Source: Toxorhynchites rutilus septentrionalis
Taxonomy: Eukaryota; Arthropoda; Insecta; Diptera; Culicidae
Length of the DNA: 64,000 nt
Reading direction: 5' to 3'
Assembly (NCBI RefSeq): GCF_029784135.1
Contig: NC_073746.1
Location: forward strand, 261,679,598-261,743,597
A program made the translations under genes and the position numbers. The notes under the pieces are model-generated. The model had not been told where the DNA came from. It saw only the letters and a list, made by a program, of their open reading frames with translations, and ran no database searches. Below are positions 23,958 through 34,909 of the stretch, piece after piece (within the stretch, counting starts at the first letter, position 1; the number at the start of each line of letters is the position of its first letter).

Positions 23958-25044
23958 GCAAGAAGTGCGTGATTATGGGCGAATTATGACTAATTCGAAA
24001 ATACCTTAAGGCATCAACTAGTGCTTGGAATCGGAGAAGAAAACAGCAATGGGAAGATAGACGGTGTATCGCTTAGTACAAGTATATGTCCGTGTTACGA
24101 AGCATTATCTCAACTAGCGAAATTTTCTGGAAGATTTATTTCGGATGCTGGGAAAGTCAAGCGGAAACTACAGATGGTGAAATGTTTTTCTTGCTCATCA
24201 ATTGCATGCTTGTTTGCAAGTATTTGTTGAATGTAAATTAAATTTATTAATTGAATTTAAATGTTACTCCTAATAGAAAATAAAACGAAAAATAACTCGG
24301 AGAAGATTATCCTATGCATAAATAAGTTCCTATGAAACAACAGAACAAACAATGCAATACATAAACAGTGGAAGAAGAGCATATGCTCAAACTATTTTTG
24401 TCCATCTACTCGAACCATAATAATGCTCACCAGTTGCAGATATTGGAACAAGCAGAGGTTTTTTTTCCATCTAAGTGACGGTTCTCTGTGAATAGCTTCA
24501 TAATGTTCAGTCGAATTGTTTTTTTCCATCGCGAAAAGAAAGTATTTACAGATGTGAGTCGCAGAAGTTATTATGGTGCGGTGCTCAAATTACGAAAATA
24601 TCCTTACCGAATCTGCTGCTATGATAAAGCGTTTTCTCCATCGTTTATGATTACCTGTCCTGTTGGGAAAAGTATCGTTTTGTTTTCAGTACATCATATT
24701 GAGGGGCAAAAATAAATTGTCATCTAGCGTGAAACGCGTTTTTGCTGGTTTGATTTTTTTTACATTGCAAAATATGAAGCTTATGTACTTCGGAGAAATA
24801 CGTCGCAAACATAAAGGATACGCATCTTAGTTGATTATTCCAAATAATCCAATCCACCCGGGAGAGTAAGAATATTCCAGTTTACTCAAACAAATGAACT
24901 AAAGAACGACGATAGGCGATCGTTAATTTCTGTCGTCCGAAATAAAAGTGTCTTCTTAGTTCGTTATGAATAAACTAGATTGAAAATTAGTTTGAAAAAT
25001 TCAAGCGCCACTCTGAATAATTAATTAAATAATATATTATTATA

Positions 25045-26131
25045 CACTCTGTCCAACTTCTATAAGGCCAGGTGATGATCTTGCTGCTTTGTGTCATTGT
25101 AAACAAACAATGCTGCAATTTATATTCTAGTGTGTAAGTATTGGTGACTACCATACACTGCATGATTTTCATATGTGTGTGTGTAAACGCTGAGCGTAAA
25201 CGAATGTTTACGTATTTTTCAACTGTCAAGTTTCTATAAGACCAGTTACATTTTCCGTTGTTCTAGTTGTTTTGATCAATAAATCTGGAAAAAGCCGAAG
25301 GGAAAAGTGCTCACGAAGAGAAGAAAGACAAATCGATGCATATCACCAAGAAAATGTTGATATAAGAGAAATTTCTCGTCGGATTGAGCGATCCCATCCA
25401 GTAGTGCTCAATTGGCGAATCCTCAACGATACGGTAAGAAGGAGAGAGCTCCACGTAAATCGAAGCTCTCTGGCCGGGATAAGAGGGAAATAGCTAGAAC
25501 AGGTTCGAATACCTCAAAATCGCATATGCAAATAACGTCATATTTCAACTACTCGGATGACAATTCGTCAAATTTTGTTAAAAAATCCTCACATAAAGAG
25601 GGTTTAAAAGGTTAAAGCTCTTCATCTTACACCATCTCACATCGGAAGACGTCTGAGTTTTGCCAAAGCTCACATGAACCGATAGTGGGGCATGGTATGT
25701 TGTGACAAAGAATGTTTCCAAAAGAATACATTTTGATATATACCATAACGAGAAGTTTTTCAATGTATAGGCTATTTTCACTGACGAAAAAAGTTCAATT
25801 TGGATGGTCCTCATGGTTTCAACGGGTACTGGCGTGATTTACGGAAGAAGGAACAGTATTTTTCAACCAGGAATTTTGGTGGAGGCTCGTGCATGGTTTG
25901 GACGGGATTCTGTGCAACTGGGATGCTCAAGATAGCTTTCACATCATTCAAGGATTACATACATGTTCTGGAATCCACTCTCCTACCGTTTTTTAGACTG
26001 GCCAGCTCGCTCTCCAGGCTTGAATCCGGTTGAAAATCTTAGGAGGGGAGTGGGGTTGGTCCTTGTACGCAGAATCTACACTGAGGGAAAACGGTACAAC
26101 ACGTTTGAAGGTCGCAATTTCTGAAAAATTG
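25045..26131 (+). mobile_element. Tc1-like element (family A), copy A1, 3' end lost
   Basis: It starts cactctgtccaacttctataag after a TA at 25043-25044. A second, similar 23-base site lies at 25223-25245, so the left end has outer and inner direct repeats. The element ends abruptly near 26131, where sequence of an ITmD37E transposase begins. Relatives are at 30230-31627 (inverted), 36258-36590, 40684-41994 and 42179-42534. Confidence 0.8.
25292..26131 (+). pseudogene. Tc1-family transposase, broken (copy A1)
   Basis: A cut-and-paste DDE transposase relic. The start codon seen in copy A3 is AAG here. The paired-type helix-turn-helix is readable (REISRRIERSHPVVLN; compare GRSHQVVLNYL in A3), and the basic linker PRKSKLSGRDKREIAR reads after a frame change. 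The first catalytic block (FTDEK) survives but one A is missing just after it. About 110 bases covering the second catalytic block are deleted near 25990. 'ARSPGLNPVENL', the third block, has Gly where the family usually has Asp and keeps the Glu. The copy is inactive on several counts. Confidence 0.8.
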
Positions 26132-26500
26132 AAAAATGTCGATTTACCTCAAGGGGTGTCTACAGAAGTGTCTGCTTCCTCTGTTGAAGCAACACGGGGA
26201 CCCTACAATCTTCTGGTCGGATCTAGCTTCGTGCCACTATTCGAAAGATGTCCTGGGGTGGTACGAAGCCAACGGGGTAACTTTCGTACCCAAAGACGCA
26301 CCGGAACTAAGGTCCATCGAAAAATACTGGGTTATTATGAAGGAGGCACTACGGAAGCATTCCAAGGAGGTCAAATCTGAGGAAGTCATGAAGAAAAATT
26401 GGGTTTCCATACAGAAGAAGCTGCATCCAGATGTTCATACTTATGTTTTCCAAAACATAAATATTGTTTTAAGCAGTGCAATAAACTGTTTTCCGAATTA
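26132..26500 (+). pseudogene. ITmD37E-type transposase C-terminal fragment
   Basis: An open frame resembles the catalytic C-terminus of the ITmD37E group of mosquito Tc1/mariner relatives: IYLKGCLQKCLLPLLKQH, then the Asp of WSDLASCHYS, then PELRSIEKYW with the catalytic Glu. As read, 32 residues separate Asp and Glu instead of 37. A short in-frame deletion before 'APEL' would explain this; that is inference from family memory. It is joined directly to Tc1 copy A1 and no inverted end is seen downstream. A frame on the same strand at 26030-26380 overlaps it but is not coding. Confidence 0.65.
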
Positions 26501-26765
26501 ATCCGTCAAATGATGCACAAAAAATGATATCGCGTATTTCTCATACCATAGAGCATTTTTATCCCATAGCTCCGAGTCTTGTCAGGTGCATTTTACATTT
26601 TGCCAATTGATTTCCACTTATAGATGCATAGATAAGATGCATTTCTTAGAAATAGAATAAATAGATGTATCAAAAACATTTTCGTCTTTTTTTACACTTC
26701 CGTTTCACCCCAATTGTTTCATTTTGTTGACACTCTTAAATTAATTTTCCTGTTTGGAACGTACA

Positions 26766-26920
26766 TTTTTTTTTAATCTGTATTATAGTGATTTTCAACT
26801 CATTTGGCTGGTTCGTCACTTGTACTTCCATTTTTGGAAGAATGTCGGGAGTGAGAATTGAACTCGTGACCTTCAGCGTGAGAGGCATGGATGTTACCAC
26901 TACGCCAGATCGCCTCCTCC
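26766..26920 (-). mobile_element. tRNA-derived SINE, independent copy
   Basis: It belongs to the same family as 16864-17010, with clear A-box and B-box regions ('ggcgtagtggtaacatcc', 'cacgagttcaattctcac'). A perfect 11-base target duplication tggaacgtaca flanks it (26755-26765 and 26921-26931). The B box is closer to the tRNA consensus than in the other copy, so it may be nearer the source. Confidence 0.85.
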
Positions 26921-27564
26921 TGGAACGTACATGACTTCGTTTTCGTGTAAATTCACATACCGAAATATAACCATCAGTGAATTTTGAGTGGTCTGATTTC
27001 AAAATTCAATTCTCTGATGGTTGTATTTGCTTGATAAAAAAAAAATAAAATGCTGATTCTCTGTTATTGTTCACCTTTTGCACTTTAAACAGTTCGTCAA
27101 TCTTATAGGGTGGTTCAAATATCATAGAATAACTGGTATAATGGAATCATAATGGAATAATTACCCTTGTTGGTATACCGTAGGGCGATCTTCCAATTAT
27201 ATCGGAAGCTGGAACACACTATATACTGCATTTTTTAATTGTGCAATAAAGTAATTTTAATTGTCACCATATTCCTCTGTGTCTTTTACATTTTTCGTAA
27301 CATACATTCCCATGTTCATTTTTGTTAATATTTACGACAGCCATAAGGAGAGGAATGTAGTAACTGAGCCTGTAAAAATAAACGAATTTATAAAAAAATA
27401 AATAAATAAGGAGAGGAATCTTATCTAAAGTATTCAAGCAAGGAAAACAAATTGAATTCCAAACGCAAACGAGGTAAATTAACTGAAGCTCAAAATCAGC
27501 ATCCTCGAACGAAGAACTGCTCTCGATGTATTTCTTGCACACTTGTAGAGATGAGTTTCAGCTA

Positions 27565-28755
27565 CAGTCAATCCCAAAATTGAGTATACACCTCGTGCTG
27601 CTTTGTGATTTTTGAGTTTTTCGGGGTTAAAAAGTAATTAATTAAATGCGACCCATTTTCATCGTAAAATCGATACATTTTACTCTCATGTAAAAAATTA
27701 AAATGATCACATTTACTTCATGTTTAAAATACAAAAAAAATCTCCAATTTAGACGTGGCAAAATGGAGTGTACGGTTCAAGTTTTTCTTAAAAAGAAATC
27801 AGTTCAGAAATGTTAGCAGATGACAAAAATCAATCCTCTAGTATTTGATATGGCCCCTCCTTTGGCGTCCAACACTAGCTGTAAGCACCGAGGCGAGATT
27901 TCTGGTCACTGTAGACGGAAATGCCTTCTAGATCTCCGTAATCGCCGTTTTGAGTTCCGCTTTGTTCCCTGATTTTTTATTCTTCAGATGGCTCTTGATT
28001 TCCCACCATAGATACTCAATAGTGTTCAATTCTGGTAATTGCGGAACCGTTTTGAATTGATTGGGACATTATAGAGCAGGTATTCCCGCACGATGAGGTC
28101 AGTTTGCTTCGGGTCATTATCCTGTTAAAAGTAGTAGTCACGAGGGAGACCCAATTTTGGAACGAGGGTTTTTTTCGCAATGTTTGCAGAATTACTCGTT
28201 CAGAAGATAGGATCTGTTTGCGTCCTCTACCCGGGAGATTTTGAATGGTTCCTTCGTATTTCCACTTGTTTATGATTTTTTTTTTACTGTAGAGTGTGTT
28301 TTCCGACAGCAGCTGCTATTACTCGTAATGTCTTTCCTCGACAAGTCTTACTTATTATCATTGTACGTGTAACAATATCTATTTTTTTAATCTTACTTGC
28401 CATTTTGATAAAAACTTTTTCAAACATCTTCAAAAAACAAAAACCAACACTGCCCAAGCATTGGTTTGGTGTTGACGTTGCAACTGACAAAAAAAGGACG
28501 CTAATTCGGAAAGATCTTACTGGAAAGGTTTATTTGTTTGGAGAAATTTAAAGTGTACACTCAATTTAGCGATGCTTGAAAAAGAGATTTTTTTAAGTTT
28601 TTTTGAATCAATAAGTAGCAAAAAAACATTTCGCGAAATTTCCTTGCGCGCATAGTTTGTTAAAAAAAAGAAGAAATGTATTAAAAATATTTTGCACCAA
28701 ATAAATGGAGAGTTTCGTCAAGTAGCATGTGTATACTCAACTTTGGGATTGACAG
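27565..28755 (-). mobile_element. Tc1-like element (family B), internally deleted, both ends present
   Basis: Inverted ends c.gtcaatcccaaa.ttgagtataca lie at 27565 and 28755, with TA on both flanks (27563-27564 and 28756-28757). Its interior is a minus-strand transposase relic missing a middle section. A plus-strand relative without ends is at 34910-35790; both share about 250 bases around 'caaactgacctcatcgt' and 'tattgagtatctatg'. Confidence 0.8.
27870..28403 (-). pseudogene. Tc1 family B transposase, broken
   Basis: The frame opens at the ATG at 28403 (MASKIKKIDIV...) with a helix-turn-helix-like start (GKTLRVIAAAVGKHT). It then stops and continues in other frames. The basic linker region is partly legible near 28200. 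The segment with the first catalytic Asp is missing. A block equivalent to QDNDPKQTDL is legible near 28115, and 'NTIEY' near 28015 lies where the catalytic Glu block would be. It cannot make a transposase. Confidence 0.65.
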
Positions 28756-30229
28756 TATATTGTTGACAACTGTATTTAGAAGGTAACTCAAGTTGGACGG
28801 CTGCAAAACTTGCTGTTGAATTTCGGTAAAAAATGTGATTTAGCATGTTGATTGGATTCCGAAGAAGGGAGCGATATTGCTCTCATACAAAAAAATTCAT
28901 TCGCGAAGAAACCATGTCAAATAATGCTAAAAGGTAAACATTCTCGTTTTGAAGAAATGGGCAATATGTAATGCTAGTTTCGCATGTTAAAGATCCATTT
29001 CGACAACAAGAAGAAAAAAACTCTCCTCCCAGTCATACTGAACGATCAATTTGGAATGCCGGCCGCTTTCCACATTCAACCTCATTGGAAACAAGTTTTC
29101 CCGCTTTTCTTCTACGTCTACATTCCAATTTGGCGCAGACTGCCGCCGGCAAGCAATTCCGATTCGGGTTGGCACTTGGAAAGGAACAATATAATTTGGA
29201 AAACATCATTTTCTACACTACCCAGTAAACGGAGATAGAATGGCCGATCCTCCAATGGCATGCAACCGGGCGGAATATTGGATGCTAGTTCACGGCTCGA
29301 GGTGAAGGCAGGATGCTGAACAAAGGAAACGTGCGTAACATCACTCGCCACAGTGAGTATGGAACATTCGGGCAGGATGCAAATCGAAAAGCCAATGTTG
29401 GCGAAGGCGAGGGGGTGTGTGGTTATCGCAAGCATACATTTTTGATCTAGCCTTTTCGGGTGTATCGACTATTGCTGGCGTGGAGAATTGCGTTAAAGCC
29501 GCGAGCTACGGCACTTGAGCGCAAACAATGATGGCGCGTGGATTTAATGAACGTTTGCGACAGCAAGCGAAAAAAGTTTTTCGATTGTATATTGGATGTA
29601 TTATTATCTTATGTTACATGAGACTTTTGTGTGCACGAAATTATTATAAAATTCACAAACGATCATTAGAAACGGGGGTATATGGAACGTTAAAAAATTT
29701 TCTAGAGTGCAAGTTTTTCATATTACAGCGTGGTTAGAAATTAAAATTATTATTTTATTTTCAATTCATAAGCTGATGACCCCATATTCATTGGTTGAAT
29801 TGGTTCTGTTGGTATGCCGTCGAGGTGAAACGTGCCACCACGATAGCCACAGAATTATTGATTGATCGATTGACAGTATTGTTCAATGCCAATAGCCTTT
29901 TATTTTATGTTAAATAACATTAAACGTATTTCAGCCTAGGAAGCCACGTTTAGCATAATAAAATTGCAATAAATAAAACAACATTGCCTGATTCCATGTA
30001 ACTGCCCGGTTCTGTCATAATATTTTTCGAAAATTATAAACATAATTTAAAGTGTGCAAATACCATCGCATCAACCTCATCACTTTTGGTTTTCATCGCA
30101 AACCTTAGAATAAATTTGCTTATTCGGATGTTTTCACCACGAGAAGTGAGCTATAAAGTTCAACATTTCGCAGCTTGTTTGAAAGTATTTCGAATAAATT
30201 ATTTGACATGATTGAGAAAAAATAGAACC
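28756..30229. other. No recognisable gene
   Basis: Contains a GC-richer patch at about 29020-29520 with overlapping frames of 60-105 codons on both strands and no domain I know. The remainder is AT-rich. Confidence 0.35.
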
Positions 30230-31627
30230 TATGCATTAAATTAGAATGAATTATATTTTTCTAACGTCAATTTCGTTCAAAAGAGTTGTTTGTTTATTTA
30301 TTGTGCTTAAATATGATAATTTCAACTGTTCAGTTTCTATAAGACCACTCCAAAATTCATAAGTATTATCAATGAAAAATTCAAAACGATCGACTGATTT
30401 ACATGTCGATAATTGGCAACCTTGCCATATCGACTAATAATCTTGAAAATTCGTGTTGGAGTACTATTTACCAAATTCTGCTGAACGGATTTCTAGATAT
30501 TTTACCAATCGTAGTGTACCGTTTTGCCTCAGTGTAGATTCTGCGTACAAGGATCCCCCTAAGATTTCAAGTTCCAGGATTCAAGTCTGGACAGCGAGCC
30601 TGCCAGTCCAAATAATTAAGTTTTTGGTACTCAATCCATTGCTTAGTTTACTTGCTGGTATGAATAGTAGTATTGTTTTGCTGGAATGTGATTTTTTCGT
30701 GACGATATCCACGCGAAAACGGTAGGAGAGAGGTCTCCAGAACATGTGTGTGATCCTTGAATGATGTGAAAGCTGTCTTGAGCATTCCGGTTGCACAGAA
30801 TTTCGCCCAAACCATGCATGAGCCTCCACCAAAATTCTGTTCCTTCTTCCGTAAATCACGCCAGTACCCGTTGAAACCATGAGGACCATTCAACCTGAAT
30901 TTTTTCGTCAGCGAAGACATTGAAGAAATTTTCGTTATGGTATATAGCAAAATGTATTGTTTTGGAAACATTCTCTGTCACAACATACCATTTTCCACTG
31001 TCGGTTCATGTGAGCTTTGGCAAAACTCAGACGTCTTCCGGTGTGAGATGGTGTAAAATGAGGAGCTTTAACCTTTTAAACCCTCTTTATGTGAGATTTG
31101 TTTACCAAAATTTGACGAATTGTCATCCGAGTAGTTGAGAAGTTGAAATTTTGCTTTATATAAGCGATTTTGAGGTATTCGAAGATGTACTAACTATTTC
31201 ATCCCGGTCAGAGAGCTTCGATTTACGTGGAGCTCTCTCTTTCTTACCGTATCCTTGAGGATTCACCGAATAATTGAGCACTACTAGATGGGATCGTCCA
31301 ATTCGACGAGCAATTTCTCTGATATCAACATTTTCGATTTGTCTTTCTTCTCTCTCCGTGAGCACTTTTCCCTTCGGCATTTTCCAGATTTATTGATCAA
31401 AACAACTAAAACAACGGAAAATGTAACTGGTCTTATAGAAACTTGACAGTTGAAAAATACGAAAACATTCGTTTACGCTCAGCGTTTGCACACACACATA
31501 TGAAAATCATGCAGTGTATGGTAGGCACCAATACCTACACACTAGAATATAAATTGAAGCATTGTTTGTTTACAATGACACAAAGCAGCAAGATCATCAC
31601 CTGGTCTTATAGAAGTTGGACAGAGTG
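30230..31627 (-). mobile_element. Tc1-like element (family A), copy A2, inverted
   Basis: On the minus strand the 5' end is complete, ending at 31627 with TA at 31628-31629. Outer (31601-31623) and inner (31427-31449) terminal sites are both present. The 3' side keeps its inner site (near 30330) but fades out near 30230 without a terminal repeat. Confidence 0.8.
30480..31380 (-). pseudogene. Tc1-family transposase, broken (copy A2)
   Basis: It starts at the ATG at 31380 (MPKGKVLTERE). The helix-turn-helix GRSHLVVLN and PRKSKLSDRDE follow, then several frame changes. The first catalytic Asp region (LTKKFRLNGPHGF) is readable after a shift. The second catalytic block reads FQQNNTTIH, with Asn replacing the essential Asp. 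The third block is degraded. Copy A3 carries the same Asn. Confidence 0.8.
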
Positions 31628-31821
31628 TATATGTATATCGAATTTACATGTGAGTGCCACGCCACCGGCGCAAAGCGAATATTTTTCTACGAGACGTGTG
31701 GACAGCAAAGTGCCAAAATGCAATTCAATCATTAAAAAAAAACGAAACGTGGAATAACCATACCACTGTGGTGACCAAATAAGAGCTAGATTACCGTCAG
31801 CATTACCATCAATATAGTTCA

Positions 31822-32815
31822 GTTTTGTCTTCAGAAAGATTGTAGACCTAACTATTTTATGAAACTTTTCCGAAGATAAATAATTTCTATCGCCTAGTAT
31901 TGCAGATATATATCTGGGTTTCTTGGAAGAGTTCCTTAAAACTAGTTTTTCAACTTAAATTCTATCTGAATTACATTATATCAACTCAATATCTTCCACA
32001 AAGTTGAAGGTGATATTGAAATACATAACTTTGCCGAAGACACTAATAGTATTAGATAACACCATTTCGATGTACAGTGGTTACAAAGAAAAAATATGTC
32101 ACTTTTTCTTACTAAATTATTCAAAAGGGTATACGTCTGTGCATCCATACTTAACGTCATTTTTTTTCGTCAAAGTTTGAAGTATAACACATATTACTTT
32201 TAGAACTCGGAAACTTTCGGGAACATCATTTTTATGTTAATTTTCGCACCGCTAATAGCTCCATATTTTATCCTGTTCATTTCATACTTTATCTACTATT
32301 GATGTTCATCTACAATATTTTGATTCACAATTTGATTTCTGTTTCTAGTTTACTATCAGGGCTCAAATCTGAGTAATTTAGCAAAAGTTTCACTGCAGTT
32401 GGTGGAAGAAATTGGATTTTCTTCGGCAAAATTATGTATTTTAATATCACTTATAACTTTGTGGAACATATTGAGTTCATATAATATAATTTAGATAGAA
32501 TTTAAGTTAAAAAACTAGTTTGATTGCACTCTTTCAAGAAACCCTGTTAAACAGTCAACTCTCCCTAACGCGATATCCAAGGGACCACCGTGTTAGGGGG
32601 TATCGAGTTGTGGAGAGAAAAATGCTTGCAAAATCAATCGAAGGTGCCATGAAATCCATCGAGTAAGGGAAAGTATCGAGATACAGAACAATGAGTTAGG
32701 GGGAGTTAACTGTATCTATGCAATACTAAGAGATAGAAACTATGTATCTTCAGAAAAGTTTAATAAAATTGTTAGATCTACAATCTTTCCGAAGACAAAA
32801 CTCCACTATCCGCAA
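31822..32815. mobile_element. Fold-back element with nested MITE
   Basis: The outer arms (31822-31915 and about 32714-32815) share 'ttttgtcttc.gaaagattgtaga' and 'ctagtattgca' in inverted order. The inner arms (31916-32040 and 32421-32544) share gggtttcttg and 'cttcggcaaa'. The small element at 32551-32713 sits in the right arm between them and has no counterpart on the left, so it was inserted later. Confidence 0.75.
32551..32713. mobile_element. Small MITE, 163 bp
   Basis: Terminal inverted repeats acagtcaactctccctaac and gttagggggagttaactgt differ at two of 19 positions. It is non-coding. Its right end alone is repeated at the head of the second unit of the following tandem duplication (33316). 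Confidence 0.75.
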
Positions 32816-33931
32816 GTACAAAAAGTTAGTTTTTCTAAGTTTTATCTGGATCAAGATTTCGAACAACTTTCCTGAATACACCCAGCATCTAAAATATAAG
32901 ATTAAAGGAGAAAAGATTTTTGACCGTCTGTTTTCAGAACGACCCCACTGTGCGGCGCCTACCACTGGTGGCCCGCACTAGACTGTCTCATCGTTATCGA
33001 GTCATTGTGTCAGGATTCGTAGCATGTTACAAAAAACGAATGCCACTGGGAGAAATGACTTCTGCAAGATCTTAGTTGAACAAACGGAAGTGAATTATTA
33101 AGAAAAACGTTCAATCGGCAAACACTGCCTAGAAGAACTCCCGTCCGATAGAGCGAAAAGCATTAAGCGCAAAGCATAGAATGAAGTTCTAAAACATTTA
33201 AAATAGTTGAATTTCGTACTATTTAAGAAGAAAAAAGTTAAAAGTTTTTTAGGCTGTTTTATTAATTCTTTTCCAAAAATGTATGATAAATTTGATTGTT
33301 TCTATTAAACAAATTGTTAGGGGGAGTTGACTGTATCTATGCAATACTAAGAGATAGAAACTATGTCTCTTCAGAAAAGTTTAAAAAAATTGTTAGATCT
33401 ACAATCTTTCCGCAGACAAAACTCCACTATCCGCAAGTACAAAAAGTTAGTTTTTCTAAGTTTTATCTGAATCAAGATTTCGAACAACTTCCCTGAAGAC
33501 ACCCAGCATCTAAAATGTAAGATTAAAGGAGAAAAGATTTTTGACCGTCTTTGTTCAGAACGGCCCCACTGTGCGGCACCAACCATTGGTGGCCCGCACT
33601 AGACTGTCTCATCGTTATCGAGTCATTGTGTCATGATTCGTAGCACGTAACAAAAAACGAATGCCACTCGGAGAAATGACTTCTGCAAGATCTTGGTTGA
33701 ACAAACGGAAGTGAATTATTCAGGAAAACGTTTAATCGGCAAACACTACCTAGAGGAACTCCCGCCCGATAGAGCGAAAAGCATTAAGCGCAAAGCATAG
33801 AATGAAGTTCTAAATCATTTAAGATAGTTGAATTTCGTATCATTTAAGAAGAAAAAAGTTAAAAGTTTTTTTGGCTGTTTTATTAATTCCAAGAATGTAT
33901 GATAAATTTGATTGTTTCTATTAAACAAATT
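32695..33931. repeat. 621-bp tandem duplication, two diverged copies
   Basis: Copies are 32695-33315 and 33316-33931. Both start with gttagggggagtt and end with tttctattaaacaaatt. They differ by scattered substitutions and small indels, a few percent by eye, so this is much older than the duplication at 16436-20713. Matching short minus-strand frames in each copy (32750-32965 and 33371-33586) reflect the repeat, not a gene. Confidence 0.85.
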
Positions 33932-34281
33932 GTTTAATAGAAATAATAGGGTTTATCAGACCCGAAAGCAATTTTAAATTGTCAAAATTTGAATAAAAAT
34001 TATTACTCGAAGTTGTTTAAATACTTAGAAGGCATAGTCTTGAACTAACTTAACTATCTTTCTTTAAATCTCGTTACATTTCCGCCAAAACTTTATCCAT
34101 TATATGAAATCATTATCAGAGACAATTTTTGTTCTAAATTTTTCCCCACTTGCAGAGAATGTATTACTCTGTAACACAGAATACATATTAAGGTCTATTT
34201 TTATTTATAATGTTTGTTTTAAAAACGTGCTTATTTCACCCGAAAATTCATTATCATTTTCCCTTCACAGAAATGAAAAAA

Positions 34282-34905
34282 TTAAGCTATGTAGTCTATG
34301 TCGAATTGTGTGACAAGGTTGCACCATTTGCACAGCCCAATTAGATTTGAGCCGAACGAATTACAGAATGCAATTTTGCGATCCGTTCGGGTAATCCTGA
34401 CTTGATCGAATTTCGGAACATAGTAGAGTAGGTGACCTGTAGACGGATCTAGAATTTCAGAGCAAATAACGCTATTGATTTCCTCAGAGCGTATTTTTTC
34501 GACTAACCAAAGTAAAAATGTGCGTATGAGGTAATCCTCGCTTTTGTCATTCAATCCCATACATCCGACAACGTCTTGAACGAATACGTGTAATGTGGTA
34601 ATGGCGCTCAATAAAGACTTAATTTTTTTTTTGAATACACGTGCTGTACACGTGCATGACAATGTATGCGTTTTTGGCCTGGCAATAGCAAAGACTGTGC
34701 CGGTTTTGCTCATGATAGCGTCTCGCAAGTAAATGTATTCTTCTTCACACCGCTTCTGTTGATTATGTCGAATGATTCGCAATCGTTCGATCTCTACCTT
34801 TGCATATCGCAAAATTGAGTATACAAATTCTCCTTGACGATACTCTCCGTTTATTTGGTACAACATATTATGAATACATTTCTTATTATGATGCATATTA
34901 ATAAC
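34282..34905 (-). CDS. Unassigned open frame, about 200 residues
   Basis: A minus-strand frame open for 298 codons from 35178. The first third is only the antisense of the Tc1 relic at 34910-35790, so the part worth attention is 34905-34282. Internal ATGs are at 34896 and 34866. The product is rich in basic and aliphatic residues, with cysteine pairs (SCTCTAR, GLCKWCN) and segments predicted helical by eye (YAKVEIERLRII, LIRTFLLWLVEKI). It matches no TE protein I know. It could be a fragment of an integrated viral gene, of an unfamiliar transposon, or of a host exon cut by the Tc1. I see no promoter or splice evidence. Confidence 0.35.
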   Translation of the reverse strand, partial: VINMHHNKKCIHNMLYQINGEYRQGEFVYSILRYAKVEIERLRIIRHNQQKRCEEEYIYLRDAIMSKTGTVFAIARPKTHTLSCTCTARVFKKKIKSLLSAITTLHVFVQDVVGCMGLNDKSEDYLIRTFLLWLVEKIRSEEINSVICSEILDPSTGHLLYYVPKFDQVRITRTDRKIAFCNSFGSNLIGLCKWCNLVTQFDIDYIA

Positions 34906-34909
34906 ACAC

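Larger units (their letters stand above)
22064..25042. other. No recognisable gene; two small repeats
   Basis: About 3 kb without a coding region that I can support. The hairpin at 23824-23875 and the direct repeat at 23905-23957 are listed separately. Frames of 60-100 codons on both strands show no known domain. Confidence 0.4.
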
